Assembly (NCBI RefSeq): GCF_019977735.1
Contig: NZ_AP025018.1
Coordinates: 10,668,580-10,732,579 of the forward strand
Source: Calothrix sp. PCC 7716
GTDB taxonomy: Bacteria; Cyanobacteriota; Cyanobacteriia; Cyanobacteriales; Nostocaceae
DNA length: 64,000 nucleotides
Direction of reading: 5' to 3'
Below, one piece after another: positions 52,813 to 62,640 of the stretch. The stretch's first letter is position 1. Every line of letters starts with the position of its first letter. The position numbers and the translations under genes were made by a program. The notes under the pieces are model-generated. The model had not been told where the DNA came from. It ran no database searches and was given only the letters and a program-made list of their open reading frames with translations.

Positions 52813-52904
52813 AGTTGCGCTAACGATTTATTTGTAAGGTTACTATTCCTAACTCATAACTTCTAACATCAAACTCAGCACTCAGCACTCAGCACTTTTA
52901 ACTC

Positions 52905-54053
52905 TTATCTTGCTTTTGAGCGCATTTGGTCGAAAATGGCGCCGTCTTCAAAGAATTTTTTCTGAACTTCGTTCCATCCACCAAAGTTTTCTACTGTACT
53001 CAAGGTTTGTACGCTGGGAAATTTAGCTTTAACTTCTTTGGTTTGTGCGACTGTTTCATCAGTTGGACGGAAACCAACTTTGGCAAATTCTTGCTGTGCT
53101 TCTGGTGTAAATAGATATTTGGTAAACGCTTCTACAACCTCGCGGTTCCCGTGTTTGTCAACGTTTTTGTCTACTACTGCTATAGGGTTATCGATGGATA
53201 TATTTACATCCGGAATAATGTAGTTAACTTGTTCTCCTTTTTGTTTTGCAAGAATAACTTCGTTTTCGTAGTTAATAAGAGCATCACCTTGCTGTTGTTT
53301 AAAAAATGCGTCACTTGCTTCACGAGCATCTCTAGTTAATATTGGTACATTCTTTGTATAAACTGTAGTTACAAAGTCTAGAGCTTTTTTCTCGTCTCCA
53401 CCTGTTTTAATTACAGAATTCCACAGTGCTAAGAAATTCCAGCGCGCGACTCCTGATGTTTTGGGGTCTGCGGTAATCACTTTTACTCCGTCTCTAGCTA
53501 AATCTGCCCATGTCTTAATATTTTTAGGATTACCAGGACGAGTAACCAATGCTCCTACTGATTTGGAAACAATACCGTTATTAGGAAATTCTTTCTCCCA
53601 TCCAGGTTGTATTAACCCAGCTTTTTCGATTCTTTGCGTATCCAGTGCCAGTGCTAAATGAACTATATCAGCTTCAAGCCCATCTATTACAGCCCGCGTT
53701 TGTGAACCTGAGCCACCATAGCTTGTTCTAAAGTTAACGTTCTGATTTTTTTCTTGCTTCCACTTTTCTACAAATTTCGGAATAATTGCTTCGTGAGCAG
53801 CTTTAGTCACAGCAAACGATACCAATGTAACGTCTACATCTTTGCTATTTGCTGCTACTGGACTTGTACCACCAGCAGGCGCCGAGGCTTCACTACCTCC
53901 ACCCCCAGCACAAGCGGCAACTGTCAAGCTCAAAAATGCCCCTACCAAAAATAATGATAAAAACCCTTTGACTGAGCTTACCTTAAACCTAAATGGGACT
54001 TGTTTTAATACGTTCTGCCAAGCTGAGTAAAAGCGGCGCCATAAGTTCATCAA
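52905..54053 (-). CDS. sbpA: Sulfate-binding lipoprotein
   Basis: 382 residues. Basic N-terminus, hydrophobic helix and lipobox-like LTVAAC near residue 47, then a Gly/Ser/Ala linker and the periplasmic binding domain. Ligand-loop motifs SYGGSGSQTRAVIDGLEADI and DPKTSGVARWNFLALW are characteristic of Sbp/CysP. Delivers sulfate to CysT/CysW. The N-terminal extension of ~25 residues before the helix is longer than usual. An alternative ATG is 3 bp downstream. Confidence 0.93.
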   Translation of the reverse strand: MMNLWRRFYSAWQNVLKQVPFRFKVSSVKGFLSLFLVGAFLSLTVAACAGGGGSEASAPAGGTSPVAANSKDVDVTLVSFAVTKAAHEAIIPKFVEKWKQEKNQNVNFRTSYGGSGSQTRAVIDGLEADIVHLALALDTQRIEKAGLIQPGWEKEFPNNGIVSKSVGALVTRPGNPKNIKTWADLARDGVKVITADPKTSGVARWNFLALWNSVIKTGGDEKKALDFVTTVYTKNVPILTRDAREASDAFFKQQQGDALINYENEVILAKQKGEQVNYIIPDVNISIDNPIAVVDKNVDKHGNREVVEAFTKYLFTPEAQQEFAKVGFRPTDETVAQTKEVKAKFPSVQTLSTVENFGGWNEVQKKFFEDGAIFDQMRSKAR

Positions 54054-54319
54054 AGTTTACTCCTTAATCTACTATTTTCTGATAGGGTATTTGTAATATA
54101 TGTCTATGGTCATAGATTACACATAACAGGATAAAAACGCAATAGGAAATCTACACATAGTTTATCGAATAAATGTGGATTTGATAATAAAGCCTATTCC
54201 ACAAGGGTTTTGTCGGCGCCGGAATCTGTAAAAATCACAAATACCTCAACAAAGCAACAATCTATTCTCCCAAAAGTTAGTCCCCTTTTAACATCAATGC
54301 CTGGGAGAATTTTCAACAA

Positions 54320-54760
54320 ATGGCAACCAAGCGTTTGCAGTGCAAAAATATGAAGCTTGATACAATTTCAGATAAAACAAAAAAAGCCAGCTCCGACAAA
54401 GTGCGGGAACATCTAGCAAACGAACGTACATACTTAGCATGGATGCGAAGTGCAATATCATTAATCGGATTTGGTGTTGTAATAGTGCGTTTACGAGTCT
54501 TGCGTCCTCCCCTCACACCACAACCACCTGGCAACGCTTGGAAGCTAGGTTTAGCATTCTCAGTAGTCGGTTTGCTAACAGTATTGCTTTCAACTCAGCA
54601 TTATCTCGCAATTCGTAATGATATAGACGCAGATACTTATGAACCTGGCAGCAGATGGGTAATTCTTTCTAGCATGACAATTTTGCTTTTAGGACTAGGA
54701 GTTATTTATTACTTCTTTACTCTCCCCGTGGAAAACCTGAATACTTTTGTCGTTGAATAA
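54320..54760 (+). CDS. DUF202 (YidH-like) membrane protein
   Basis: 146 residues, three membrane helices. The DUF202 signature HLANERTYLAWMRSAISLIG begins the first. Small inner-membrane proteins of unknown role, abundant in bacteria. Stand-alone, followed by a palindromic repeat. Confidence 0.9.
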   Translation: MATKRLQCKNMKLDTISDKTKKASSDKVREHLANERTYLAWMRSAISLIGFGVVIVRLRVLRPPLTPQPPGNAWKLGLAFSVVGLLTVLLSTQHYLAIRNDIDADTYEPGSRWVILSSMTILLLGLGVIYYFFTLPVENLNTFVVE

Positions 54761-54774
54761 TCACATAACATCCC

Positions 54775-54802
54775 GTAGAGACGTTACATGTAACGTCTCT
54801 AC
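54775..54802. repeat. GTAGAGACG palindrome, 28 bp
   Basis: GTAGAGACGTTACATG plus its reverse complement. Fifteen bp after the DUF202 stop, followed by AAAAAA. Likely terminator; same family as 15928 and 32015. Confidence 0.85.
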
Positions 54803-55206
54803 AAAAAATATTTAGATACACAAATATAAATATTATTGATAATAAACTTCAGAAAAGTTGATAATATAATCTATTGGTTTAACTTTCCTTAACTATGTTA
54901 TATAACCATAACATTGTAATGAGTAGCTTGACTTAAGGCGGTTACACTAAGTTAAGTAAGCTGCTATTTTTTTGACTTAGATAAAACAAATCTGTTTACT
55001 TGCGTTTATTGTAGTTACAGTCAATACATATGTTACAAATAAAAAGCTCGCTACATTAACTTGTAACAAAAAAATCCCCAGTCACCGCATGAGGCAACTA
55101 GGATTTACAGTAACAGCAAAATTAAGCCCTTGACCTGAATAGCTGACAAATCATAAAAATGAAAAGAGTCACTTCCTAGCATTTTCTAATCAGGAAGCAT
55201 TTACCC
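54803..55206. other. Spacer upstream of the Cys-rich gene
   Basis: AT-rich, no convincing gene. A weak AAATCC/GGATTT hairpin is at about 55072-55107. The 3' part must hold the promoter of the copper-storage-like gene; no clear operator seen. Confidence 0.4.
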
Positions 55207-55572
55207 ATGATGATGCTAAAAACCGAATCAATGACCGCCGAAATCAAAACTTGCTTAGATGCCATTACAGAATGTCAAAAAGCTTGTATCGAAAGCATGG
55301 CTTATTGCATGTCTAAAGGTGGTAAGTATATAGATGTGAGTGTGATGAGTACAATGCGCGATTGTGCCGAAATGTGCATGATGTGCGCGACTATGATGAG
55401 GGGTAGTTCAGAATTTGTTCAACGTACTTGTATGCTGTGCTACCAAACATGTGAAAAGTGTATAGCAGCTTGTGAAAATTGGAGCGATGATAAAAAAATA
55501 ATGGATTGTATAATCGCTTGCCGCAAGTGTGCCCAATACTGTAAAGTTATCAGCACAGTATCCCCAAATTAA
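55207..55572 (+). CDS. Cys-rich four-helix-bundle copper-binding protein (Csp-like)
   Basis: 121 residues with 16 Cys, arranged on helices as CxxxC and CxxC pairs (CLDAITECQKAC, CAEMCMMC, CMLCYQTCEKCIAAC, CIIACRKCAQYC). This is the pattern of the DUF326/Csp copper-storage family, in which Cys residues line the core of a four-helix bundle and bind Cu(I). No signal peptide, so cytosolic like Csp3. Two closely spaced ATGs exist (55207, 55210). Confidence 0.92.
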   Translation: MMMLKTESMTAEIKTCLDAITECQKACIESMAYCMSKGGKYIDVSVMSTMRDCAEMCMMCATMMRGSSEFVQRTCMLCYQTCEKCIAACENWSDDKKIMDCIIACRKCAQYCKVISTVSPN

Positions 55573-55596
55573 ATCAATCCACAATTATTTTATCAT

Positions 55597-55629
55597 CTTG
55601 TGGAACAGGCATCCCTGCCTGTTCCAAAA
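55597..55629. repeat. CTTGTGGA/GGCATCC hairpin repeat
   Basis: CTTGTGGAACAGGCATCC plus CTGCCTGTTCC forms a hairpin 25 bp after the copper-protein stop and may end its transcript. Confidence 0.75.
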
Positions 55630-55744
55630 TTGTGCTGTTTACATAAATATCAACTAAATTTATTAACTTAATTATAAAAAGTGTTTGATTTGGTAAATAA
55701 AATCTATTAAATTAGATTTATTCGGTTTTTAGCATCCCATATTT

Positions 55745-55878
55745 TAATCCCCCCTAGCCCCCCTTAATAAGGGGGGAACAAGAGAAAACAAAACAATTAT
55801 CTTAGCGCATAATAACAACAAATCTTAGCGCATAATAACAACAAATCTTAGCCCCCCTTATTAAGGGGGGTTGGGGGG
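55745..55878. repeat. Poly-C/poly-G palindromes and a 26-bp direct repeat
   Basis: CCCCCTTAATAAGGGGGG (near 55762) and CCCCCCTTATTAAGGGGGG (near 55852) are strong hairpins. Between them CTTAGCGCATAATAACAACA occurs twice in tandem (period 26-27 bp). The second hairpin is just after the cysK stop and probably terminates it. Confidence 0.75.
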
Positions 55879-55879
55879 A

Positions 55880-56869
55880 TCAAACACCAACAGTCTCAGC
55901 TTTCACCTTATCCAGCGCAACAAATTCTACATCTGGTAAATCTTTAAACAACACAGTACTAAGATAACGCTCACCAAAGCTAGGTTGTACTAATACAATC
56001 AAACGTCCTGCGTTTTCTTTACGTTTACCAACTTGAATAGCTGCATATAGTGCGGCGCCTGCGGAAATACCCGATAACAAACCTTCTTCTGAAGCTAAAC
56101 GACGACTCAAGTTAATCGCGTCTTCATCTTTAACTTGAATAACTTCGTCAATTAATTCTAAACGTAACACTGGAGGAATAAATCCGGCGCCTATTCCTTG
56201 AATTTTATGCGCTCCTGGTTTACCACCAGATAAAACAGGACTACTATCTGGTTCAACGGCAATTACTTGAAAATCAGGTTTTTTAGCTTTGATTATTTCT
56301 GCTACACCTGTAATTGTTCCACCTGTGCCAACTCCAGCAATTAAAATATCTATCTTGCCATCTGTATCTTCCCAAAGTTCTTCGGCAGTAGTTTCACGAT
56401 GAACTTTTGGGTTGGCAGGGTTTGCAAACTGTTGCAGCATGAAGGCATTAGGTACAGTGGTAACTATTTCCTCTGCTCTACGAATAGCACCCTTCATTCC
56501 CTCACTTCCTGGAGTTAGTTCCAACTGGGCGCCGTATGCTTTAAGCATTGCCCGTCTTTCTAAACTCATTGTTTCAGGCATTGTCAAAATTAACTTATAT
56601 CCTTTAGCAGCAGCTACCATCGCTAGAGCAATACCCGTATTACCTGAAGTCGGTTCGACTAATATTGTTTTTCCTGGTTGAATTCGTTTAGCTTGTTCAG
56701 CTTGTTCAACCATACTTACACCAATACGGTCTTTTACCGAAGCTGCTGGATTCATTCCTTCGAGCTTAACTACTATATCAGCAAGGCACCCTTCTGCTTG
56801 TGGAATGCGATTTAATCGCACTAAAGGTGTTTTCCCAATTAATTCTGTGACGTTGTTAGCAATTCGCAT
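55880..56869 (-). CDS. cysK: Cysteine synthase A (O-acetylserine sulfhydrylase)
   Basis: 329 residues. PLP lysine in [14 protein letters not shown] phosphate loop VGTGGTITG, and the substrate loop [11 protein letters not shown] are intact. Converts O-acetylserine and sulfide to cysteine. The C-terminus extends slightly ([17 protein letters not shown]). In Bacillus, CysK binds CymR, so a link to the Rrf2 protein at 48955 is possible. Confidence 0.96.
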   Translation of the reverse strand: MRIANNVTELIGKTPLVRLNRIPQAEGCLADIVVKLEGMNPAASVKDRIGVSMVEQAEQAKRIQPGKTILVEPTSGNTGIALAMVAAAKGYKLILTMPETMSLERRAMLKAYGAQLELTPGSEGMKGAIRRAEEIVTTVPNAFMLQQFANPANPKVHRETTAEELWEDTDGKIDILIAGVGTGGTITGVAEIIKAKKPDFQVIAVEPDSSPVLSGGKPGAHKIQGIGAGFIPPVLRLELIDEVIQVKDEDAINLSRRLASEEGLLSGISAGAALYAAIQVGKRKENAGRLIVLVQPSFGERYLSTVLFKDLPDVEFVALDKVKAETVGV

Positions 56870-56954
56870 ACCGTTATTAAATAGTAGACTTACTTACCTG
56901 ATATCTATCATATTACGGTATACCTATAGATATTGTTGGGTTTGTTTAAATAAT

Positions 56955-57743
56955 TTAGTAAACGAGTTTCCAGCTAACCATGCCTAAAATTACGTATATT
57001 ACAGATTTCAAGACTCGTTGAGGTATAAGCTGACAAAGCTTGGCGCCTATAATTACTCCTGGAACAGTACCTAACCAAATTGGTAAAACAATATTCCAAT
57101 CAACTGTTCCTAAAAGAATATGTCCAAAAGAGGTAAAAGATAGTAAAATAGCTGCTTGTGCTAAATCGGTACCAACTAACTTTTGAGGGTTTAGACGGAA
57201 GAAGCCAATTAGTGCCATCACAAACAGTGAACCAGATGACACGCTAGTCATTCCCACCATACACCCTAAGATTGCTCCTAAGACTAAAGCCTGAATTTTG
57301 CCTTTTACAGTGTTCAAGTCGAAATAAGGTAAGGATGGCGCCTGCCACTCAGGTATAAATAGCTTCAGTAATAATTGCCCGAATCCTAACACCGTTACAA
57401 CCAGAATCATAAATCCAATCATACGAAGCATAATTGAATCTAAATTCATTCCGGTTCGCTCTAGGTAATATAAAATACCGACACCAAAAAGTGAGCCTGG
57501 AACGCTTCCTAATGCCAACCACTTGACAATCTGACAATCGAGAGTTTGTTGCTGCCAATGTTTAAAACCTCCGACAACCTTCATCAGAGTTGCAGCGACA
57601 ACATCAGAACTTATGGCAACAGCAGGTGGAACTTGAAAAACAAAAATCAGCATCGGAGTAATAAGTGAGGCTCCACCAATTCCCGTTAGTCCTACAGTAA
57701 TGCCGATAATAAAGCTAAGAAAGGGTAATAATACTAAATCCAT
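56955..57743 (-). CDS. TauE/SafE-family exporter, first copy
   Basis: 262 residues, seven to eight membrane segments. N-terminal GITVGLTGIGGASLITPML and the mid-protein repeat GAILGCMVGMTSVSSGSLFV are the two halves of the TauE/SafE inverted repeat. Members export sulfite, sulfoacetate or related anions. Downstream of a small membrane protein in the same operon. Confidence 0.88.
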   Translation of the reverse strand: MDLVLLPFLSFIIGITVGLTGIGGASLITPMLIFVFQVPPAVAISSDVVAATLMKVVGGFKHWQQQTLDCQIVKWLALGSVPGSLFGVGILYYLERTGMNLDSIMLRMIGFMILVVTVLGFGQLLLKLFIPEWQAPSLPYFDLNTVKGKIQALVLGAILGCMVGMTSVSSGSLFVMALIGFFRLNPQKLVGTDLAQAAILLSFTSFGHILLGTVDWNIVLPIWLGTVPGVIIGAKLCQLIPQRVLKSVIYVILGMVSWKLVY

Positions 57744-57758
57744 TTTTTTAATTCGGGA

Positions 57759-58217
57759 CTACGGAAATAAATTTGGTACGTCAAGAATCTTGAAATAAAA
57801 TAGCGCGCCAATGATTAGTGTGTAAACAGTTGACGAAGCTAAACCCGTTAATAACTCTTTTCTGAAATTACGCTCAGTTGGTTGGTTCTGAAACACGTCC
57901 ATAACCCCTGCTTGCATCAACACAATCCCCAAAACATTGGAAATCCAATATCCTACTATCGAACAAGGTATTAGCAACCTAGCATCGAATAAACTACACA
58001 AATACCCAAAACCGTAAGCAACAGGCATATTGAAAAATAAATCATTCCACCACGACAACGGTGAAAGCAAATACCCTATGACCAGAAAAAAACCGCCTCT
58101 AATCTTTTTCAAAATGGCGGTAATGCTAGTACTGTTATCTTCAGCTTCTAGTACGGCTGTTTGTGCTATGTCTTTGTCTAGGCTTAAATCGCTGTTGGCG
58201 CCTTGAGTATTTTTCAT
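57759..58217 (-). CDS. Small membrane protein paired with TauE copy 1
   Basis: About 152 residues from MKNTQGANSDLSL; GGAAATAAG precedes this ATG. About three membrane segments (GGFFLVIGYLLSPLSWW, CSIVGYWISNVLGIVLM, STVYTLIIGALFYFKIL). No family recognised. Only 15 bp before tauE, so co-translated. Its place is analogous to that of the DUF1634 protein at the second TauE locus, but there is no obvious similarity. Confidence 0.7.
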   Translation of the reverse strand: MKNTQGANSDLSLDKDIAQTAVLEAEDNSTSITAILKKIRGGFFLVIGYLLSPLSWWNDLFFNMPVAYGFGYLCSLFDARLLIPCSIVGYWISNVLGIVLMQAGVMDVFQNQPTERNFRKELLTGLASSTVYTLIIGALFYFKILDVPNLFP

Positions 58218-58265
58218 ATGGTACTTATTTCCGATTGTCTTACCGTAGTTTAATACAAGTTGCAA

Positions 58266-58652
58266 AAAAAATCTATTCGTAAATACACAAAACCGATAGG
58301 CAAAATGGTGTATTAAATAAAACTTATTTTTCCCTAGTGCCAGAAGGCAGAAGCAAAGAAACCTGATTCGACAAGCATTTTAACTTTTTATAACTGGATA
58401 GTTATTTTAGCTACGCTGCACTAGTAGTCTGTGTCATAAGTTTTGCTATGTTGGTGCCTGTCGTAGGGTGGGCACTGCCCACCATACAACTCTCCAAAAC
58501 TTATGACATGAGCCACTAGTATATTTGAATACATTTTGTTGAATTATACTAAGCTATACAAGCATAACCAGAGTACAAATATAATTAAATTCATCAATTT
58601 TTATTAGTAAATTTTTATACAAATATGACCATTTAGACATAAAAATTGGTAG
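58266..58652. other. Divergence-free spacer with nested palindromes
   Basis: A ~100-bp folded element lies at 58419-58518: outer arms CACTAGTAGTCTGTGTCATA and its imperfect complement, and an inner hairpin GTAGGGTGGGCA/TGCCCACCATAC. Elsewhere the spacer is AT-rich without genes. Confidence 0.6.
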
Positions 58653-59576
58653 TTAAGCGAGAATTTTCTCAAATGCTTTACAAATTTTGCTTTGAAAGCG
58701 CTGCCGATGCTTGAGCATAAGGAAAGGTCGAACAATTTCGGCGCCTTTAGATTGACCATCGCGATTATCAATTATACTAACCGCACGGAGTGTATCTAAC
58801 TTGAGTTCTTTTTTCACCATTAGCTCAGAAATAGCTCCGGCGCCTACACCGCTTTCGACGACTGCTTTCACCATTTCGCCACTATTGAGAACGGATATTA
58901 TATTCAGTTGTGAAAAATCAATACCCCAGTTGACGAGTGCATATTCAAACCATTGCTGAGTACCAGAGCCAGGTTCGCGCATTATCCAACCTGTATGGGT
59001 GATTTCTCGAAGACTTACTTCTGGATGCTCAAACCAAGGATGTAATCTACCGACAACAATAAGTAGCTTGTCAGTTCCAATAGTCTCTTCTTCCAAAGCA
59101 CTTTTGTGTTGTGGTTGCACTTCTGCTTCGACTAAACCCAAGTCAAACTCCCCCTGAACAGTTCCAGCAATGATTGTATCTGCATTATTCAAAATGCATC
59201 GAATGGAGATGCCCGGATATATACTTTGGAACAAACTAATTTTCTCAGGTAGCCAGTAATTACCTATCGTTAGACTTGCTCCCAGTTTAAGTTCGCCTCG
59301 CTGTAACCCGTTCAATTCGCGTAAACCGCGCTCAGTCAAATTTACTTGGTCTAAAATTTTGCGCGCTTCTACCTGTAGCAGTTCTCCAGCTTCAGTAATT
59401 TCTATATGGCGCCCAATTCGATGAAACAGTTTGACAGCATACGCCTCTTCTAAACTTTGAATTGCTGCACTCACCGCAGGTTGTGTAACATAAAGCGCTT
59501 CTGCTGCGCGAGTAAAATGCAAATGTTCCGCGACTGCTAAGAAAATTCGCAACTGGTCTAATGTCATTCCTGCCAT
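58653..59576 (-). CDS. LysR-type regulator
   Basis: 307 residues. N-terminal winged helix (LRIFLAVAEHLHFTRAAEAL, VTQPAVSAAIQSLE) and a type-2 periplasmic-binding-like effector domain. Overall resemblance to CysB/CbbR-type regulators. Divergent from the cadD-like gene, and upstream of the TauE operon on the same strand. Target likely sulfur- or anion-related, by context only. Confidence 0.92.
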   Translation of the reverse strand: MAGMTLDQLRIFLAVAEHLHFTRAAEALYVTQPAVSAAIQSLEEAYAVKLFHRIGRHIEITEAGELLQVEARKILDQVNLTERGLRELNGLQRGELKLGASLTIGNYWLPEKISLFQSIYPGISIRCILNNADTIIAGTVQGEFDLGLVEAEVQPQHKSALEEETIGTDKLLIVVGRLHPWFEHPEVSLREITHTGWIMREPGSGTQQWFEYALVNWGIDFSQLNIISVLNSGEMVKAVVESGVGAGAISELMVKKELKLDTLRAVSIIDNRDGQSKGAEIVRPFLMLKHRQRFQSKICKAFEKILA

Positions 59577-59789
59577 TTACGCATTCCCACTATTTAATAA
59601 CTTCATTCAATAACTTCTGCTTATTGATTTAAAAAAAAAGAGTATTTGCTCCTAAAACTCTTGAGAGATAAATTTAAACCATAGGTCAAAAAGTCGAGCC
59701 TATACGCAAGTCACTCGATACACAAGATAAATCTCACGCTTGTCGATTGGCTTACCGTATTAATTCTTTAAACCAGATTGTACCGCAGT

Positions 59790-59917
59790 TTGTAGGTTGG
59801 GTGGAGGAACGGAACCCAACAAATTGTCCATGTTTTTGATGTTGGGTTCCGTTCCTCCAACACCACTTGCTACAACCGGGGGAACCCCGGCAACGCAGTG
59901 GCTCCCTAACCTACAGT
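59790..59917. repeat. Composite GTAGGTTGGGT element
   Basis: Opens GTAGGTTGGGTGGAGGAACG, contains a mirrored GTTGGGTTCCGTTCCTCC, and ends CCCTAACCTAC, so the outer ends are inverted repeats. Probably a full-length copy of the family seen truncated elsewhere. Confidence 0.65.
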
Positions 59918-59927
59918 TAAAAATACA

Positions 59928-60829
59928 ATGGAAGAATTAATTGCATCATTTGTAACAGGATTCACAGCATTTACCGCAACCAATCTCGATGATTTAGTGA
60001 TTTTAACATTGTTTTTTTCACAGGTAAATTCTACTTTTCATCGTCGGCACATTGTTATCGGTCAATATCTAGGATTCACGCTCTTAGTTATTGTGAGTAT
60101 TCCTGGTTTTTTTGGTGGATTAATTTTACCTGACCGTTGGATTGGACTATTAGGACTGGCGCCAATCGCAATTGGTTTAAATCAATGGATGAATAAACAA
60201 AATGATGATTTTGAGGAAGAAAATAACAATTCAGAAGAATCTCAATCATCTTTGGTTCTTCATTACTTTTTATGCTGAAGGAGTATAAAAAAAAGCTTCA
60301 AACCTTTACTAGGGAAGGATAACAGCCGTTAGTCTTAACGTTCGAGCCTTCGCGTGAAATTTTAGACTCTAATTGCTTGGAAGCCTTGATTTTAAAGGAA
60401 AGCTCTGAATTTTATTTTTAAGTTCAGCATAACACCTACGGAAGAGCCTCATCTTTTTTCAGTAGTGTTCTTTCTCCCCAAGTTTATAGCGTTGCAGCAA
60501 TTACTGTTGCCAATGGCAGTGATAACATAAGTATTTATGTTCCGTTGTTTGCAAACACCGAATTCGGCGCGCTACCAATAATTGTAGGTGTATTCTTTAC
60601 ATTAGTAGGAGTTTGGTGCTATGCCAGCTACCTAATGACCAAACAAGAACTAATTGCGAATACTCTCACTAATTACGGTAGTCATCTTGTGCCGTTTGTA
60701 TTAGTTGGACTCGGTGTATATATTATTTTAGAAAGTCACGCTTTATCACCACTAGCTCTGTTGGCAAGTAGTATTTGTCTAGTGGGAATAGTCAAAAAAA
60801 CAGCAACACCAGAGATAGAGGAAAATTGA
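59928..60829 (+). pseudogene. Cadmium-resistance (CadD-like) transporter split by a MITE
   Basis: The N-terminal part (SFVTGFTAFTATNLDDLVIL, three membrane helices) runs from 59928 to 60278. The rest (VYSVAAITVANGSDNISIYV, two or three more helices) runs in frame to 60829. A 195-bp insert at 60254-60448 with an 8-bp target duplication separates them. Removing the insert and one TCATCTTT restores one continuous frame of about 233 codons. CadD/LysE-type proteins export cations. As it stands it is inactive. Confidence 0.8.
60254..60448 (+). mobile_element. 195-bp ISL3-like MITE
   Basis: Left end GGTTCTTCATTAC..TTATGCTGAA; right end (inverted) GGCTCTTCCGTAGG..TTATGCTGAA: about 20 of 26 bases match. 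Flanked by the 8-bp duplication TCATCTTT (60246-60253, 60449-60456). End sequence and duplication length fit the ISL3 family. No transposase, so it is non-autonomous. Confidence 0.85.
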
Positions 60830-60830
60830 T

Positions 60831-61466
60831 ATGAAATTAAAAAGTGTTTTAGTCGTCTTGCTCATTTTGATAAATTTGATATTTGCTCAACCATCTTGGG
60901 CTAGCAAAGCTAAATTAACTCAAACTCCTGAATATACTGAGGTGACAGAATCTCTGAATCAGTTACTACAAGCTAAAACGGCGCCTCAAGAAAATTCAGA
61001 ATACACACCTACAGAAATTGAGCAAAAAATAGGTCAACTACAATTACAAAAATACATTCTCGAAACAGCATCACATCCTGCTCAATGTCGTAACGAAACA
61101 GGCAACACCCTAGCAATATATGCTCACAAAGGTAAAAAAGCACCTACTCTCTTTTATTTAGGAAACGGCAAATATACAGATGATGATTGGAGTTGTGATG
61201 GCGTTTACCTACCAAGCGGTGCCAAACTAGCGAATGCAACAAGTTTGGGAATTGAAAAGCTAACAGAAGCACAAGCGCTCAAAATTACACCGGGAACACA
61301 GTTAGTTATATCCACGAATCCTCAAACTGGAGCATACGAATTAAATGTTAGCCCAGCAAAAGTATTTAAAGCAGGGGATCAAGCAGTTGAGAACAGTTGG
61401 TCAATTCCTAACTTATCTGTCTCCGATATTAGTACACAAGTTCCAAATGCACCAATTGACGATTAA
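60831..61466 (+). CDS. Secreted or periplasmic unknown protein
   Basis: 211 residues. A clear signal peptide (MKLKSVLVVLLILINLIFAQ, cleavage about PSWA-SKA). The mature part has a helical region (TEIEQKIGQLQLQKYILE), one Cys pair (CRNETG and WSCDGVYLP) that may form a disulfide, and a strand-rich end. No family recognised. It starts 1 bp after the cadD-like stop, so it was in one operon with it. Confidence 0.75.
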   Translation: MKLKSVLVVLLILINLIFAQPSWASKAKLTQTPEYTEVTESLNQLLQAKTAPQENSEYTPTEIEQKIGQLQLQKYILETASHPAQCRNETGNTLAIYAHKGKKAPTLFYLGNGKYTDDDWSCDGVYLPSGAKLANATSLGIEKLTEAQALKITPGTQLVISTNPQTGAYELNVSPAKVFKAGDQAVENSWSIPNLSVSDISTQVPNAPIDD

Positions 61467-61547
61467 TGCACCTGTTTTATAAGTTTCCTTCGTTGGAGCT
61501 ATAAACGAGCGTTTCTAGGTCTAACTGAAGGATTATCATCATGGCTG

Positions 61548-61593
61548 TGACAGAAGCCATACTTACGAACGTAATTTGGTTTCTGTCATTTTT
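61548..61593 (+). terminator. Putative rho-independent terminator
   Basis: TGACAGAAGCC and GGTTTCTGTCA form an 11-bp stem with one G-T-type mismatch, followed by TTTTT. It is 82 bp after the preceding stop. The rest of the spacer to 61803 shows only an AGAAACCGGG half-repeat near 61684. Confidence 0.6.
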
Positions 61594-61803
61594 CCACAAA
61601 TTTTGAAGCGGTTGATGTAAAATATGTTAATATCAAACGTTTTGCTCAATAGCAAAAGTGCTAAATTAGCAAATAAATATATTAGAAACTGCATAGAAAC
61701 CGGGTTTTTTTGTATATTATAAAATTTAACTTTTCGACACTGATATTAGTAAAACTTCCAAGATTTGATATTTAGATAAAATTTAATTATCAAGGAGTAA
61801 AAC

Positions 61804-62637
61804 TTGAATATTCTGGAATTTTCTTTGTTGGTTTGGGTTGGTTCATTTACTGCTGGTTTGATAGGCGCCTTAACAGGACTAGGTGGTGGAGTTGTAATTG
61901 TTCCGTTACTAACATCAGTATTTGGAGTTGATATTCGCTATGCTGTAGGTGCCTCACTGGTGTCAGTCATTGCAACATCATTAGGCGCCGCATCTACATA
62001 CATCAAAAAAGGCTACACTAATTTAAGATTAGGAATGTTTCTGGAAGTAGCTACAACGTTTGGCGCCATACTGGGAGCTTTAATAGCTACTTTTGTCTCC
62101 GTAAAAGCATTAACTATTGTATTGGCAATTATTTTACTTTACTCTGCTTATCTTTCACAGCAACCCAAACTCGAAAATCCAGAAAACGACTTATCTAACC
62201 CAGTCGCAGAATATTTACAACTTAACGGAACTTACCCAACACCGGATGGACTAATGTCTTATCAAGTCAACTCCGTTACGGGTGGCTTTAGCGTTATGTT
62301 TGTTGCAGGTATAATTTCTGGTTTACTTGGCATTGGTTCGGGTGCGTTCAAAGTATTGGCAATGGACCAAGTAATGCGTATCCCATTCAAAGTATCAACA
62401 ACCACAAGTAATTTTATGATAAGTGTAACCGCAGCAGCATCTGCGGGAGTTTACCTGGCGCGCGGATATATTGACCCAGGATTATCAATGCCAGTAATGC
62501 TGGGTGTTTTACCTGGTGCTTTTTTAGGCGCCAGAGTGTTAGTAGGTGCAAAGACTCAAGTTTTAAGAATAGTCTTTAGCTTTGTATTAGTAGCAATGGC
62601 TTTAAAAATGGTATACAACAGTCTGGTTGGGGTGTAA
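61804..62637 (+). CDS. TauE/SafE-family exporter, second copy
   Basis: 277 residues, about eight membrane segments. GALTGLGGGVVIVPLLTSVF and GIISGLLGIGSGAFKVLAMD are the two TauE repeats. Start is TTG at 61804, 7 bp after AAGGAG; no ATG is near. Three bp before the DUF1634 gene. Similar to, but longer than, the copy at 56955. Confidence 0.9.
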   Translation: MNILEFSLLVWVGSFTAGLIGALTGLGGGVVIVPLLTSVFGVDIRYAVGASLVSVIATSLGAASTYIKKGYTNLRLGMFLEVATTFGAILGALIATFVSVKALTIVLAIILLYSAYLSQQPKLENPENDLSNPVAEYLQLNGTYPTPDGLMSYQVNSVTGGFSVMFVAGIISGLLGIGSGAFKVLAMDQVMRIPFKVSTTTSNFMISVTAAASAGVYLARGYIDPGLSMPVMLGVLPGAFLGARVLVGAKTQVLRIVFSFVLVAMALKMVYNSLVGV

Positions 62638-62640
62638 AAA

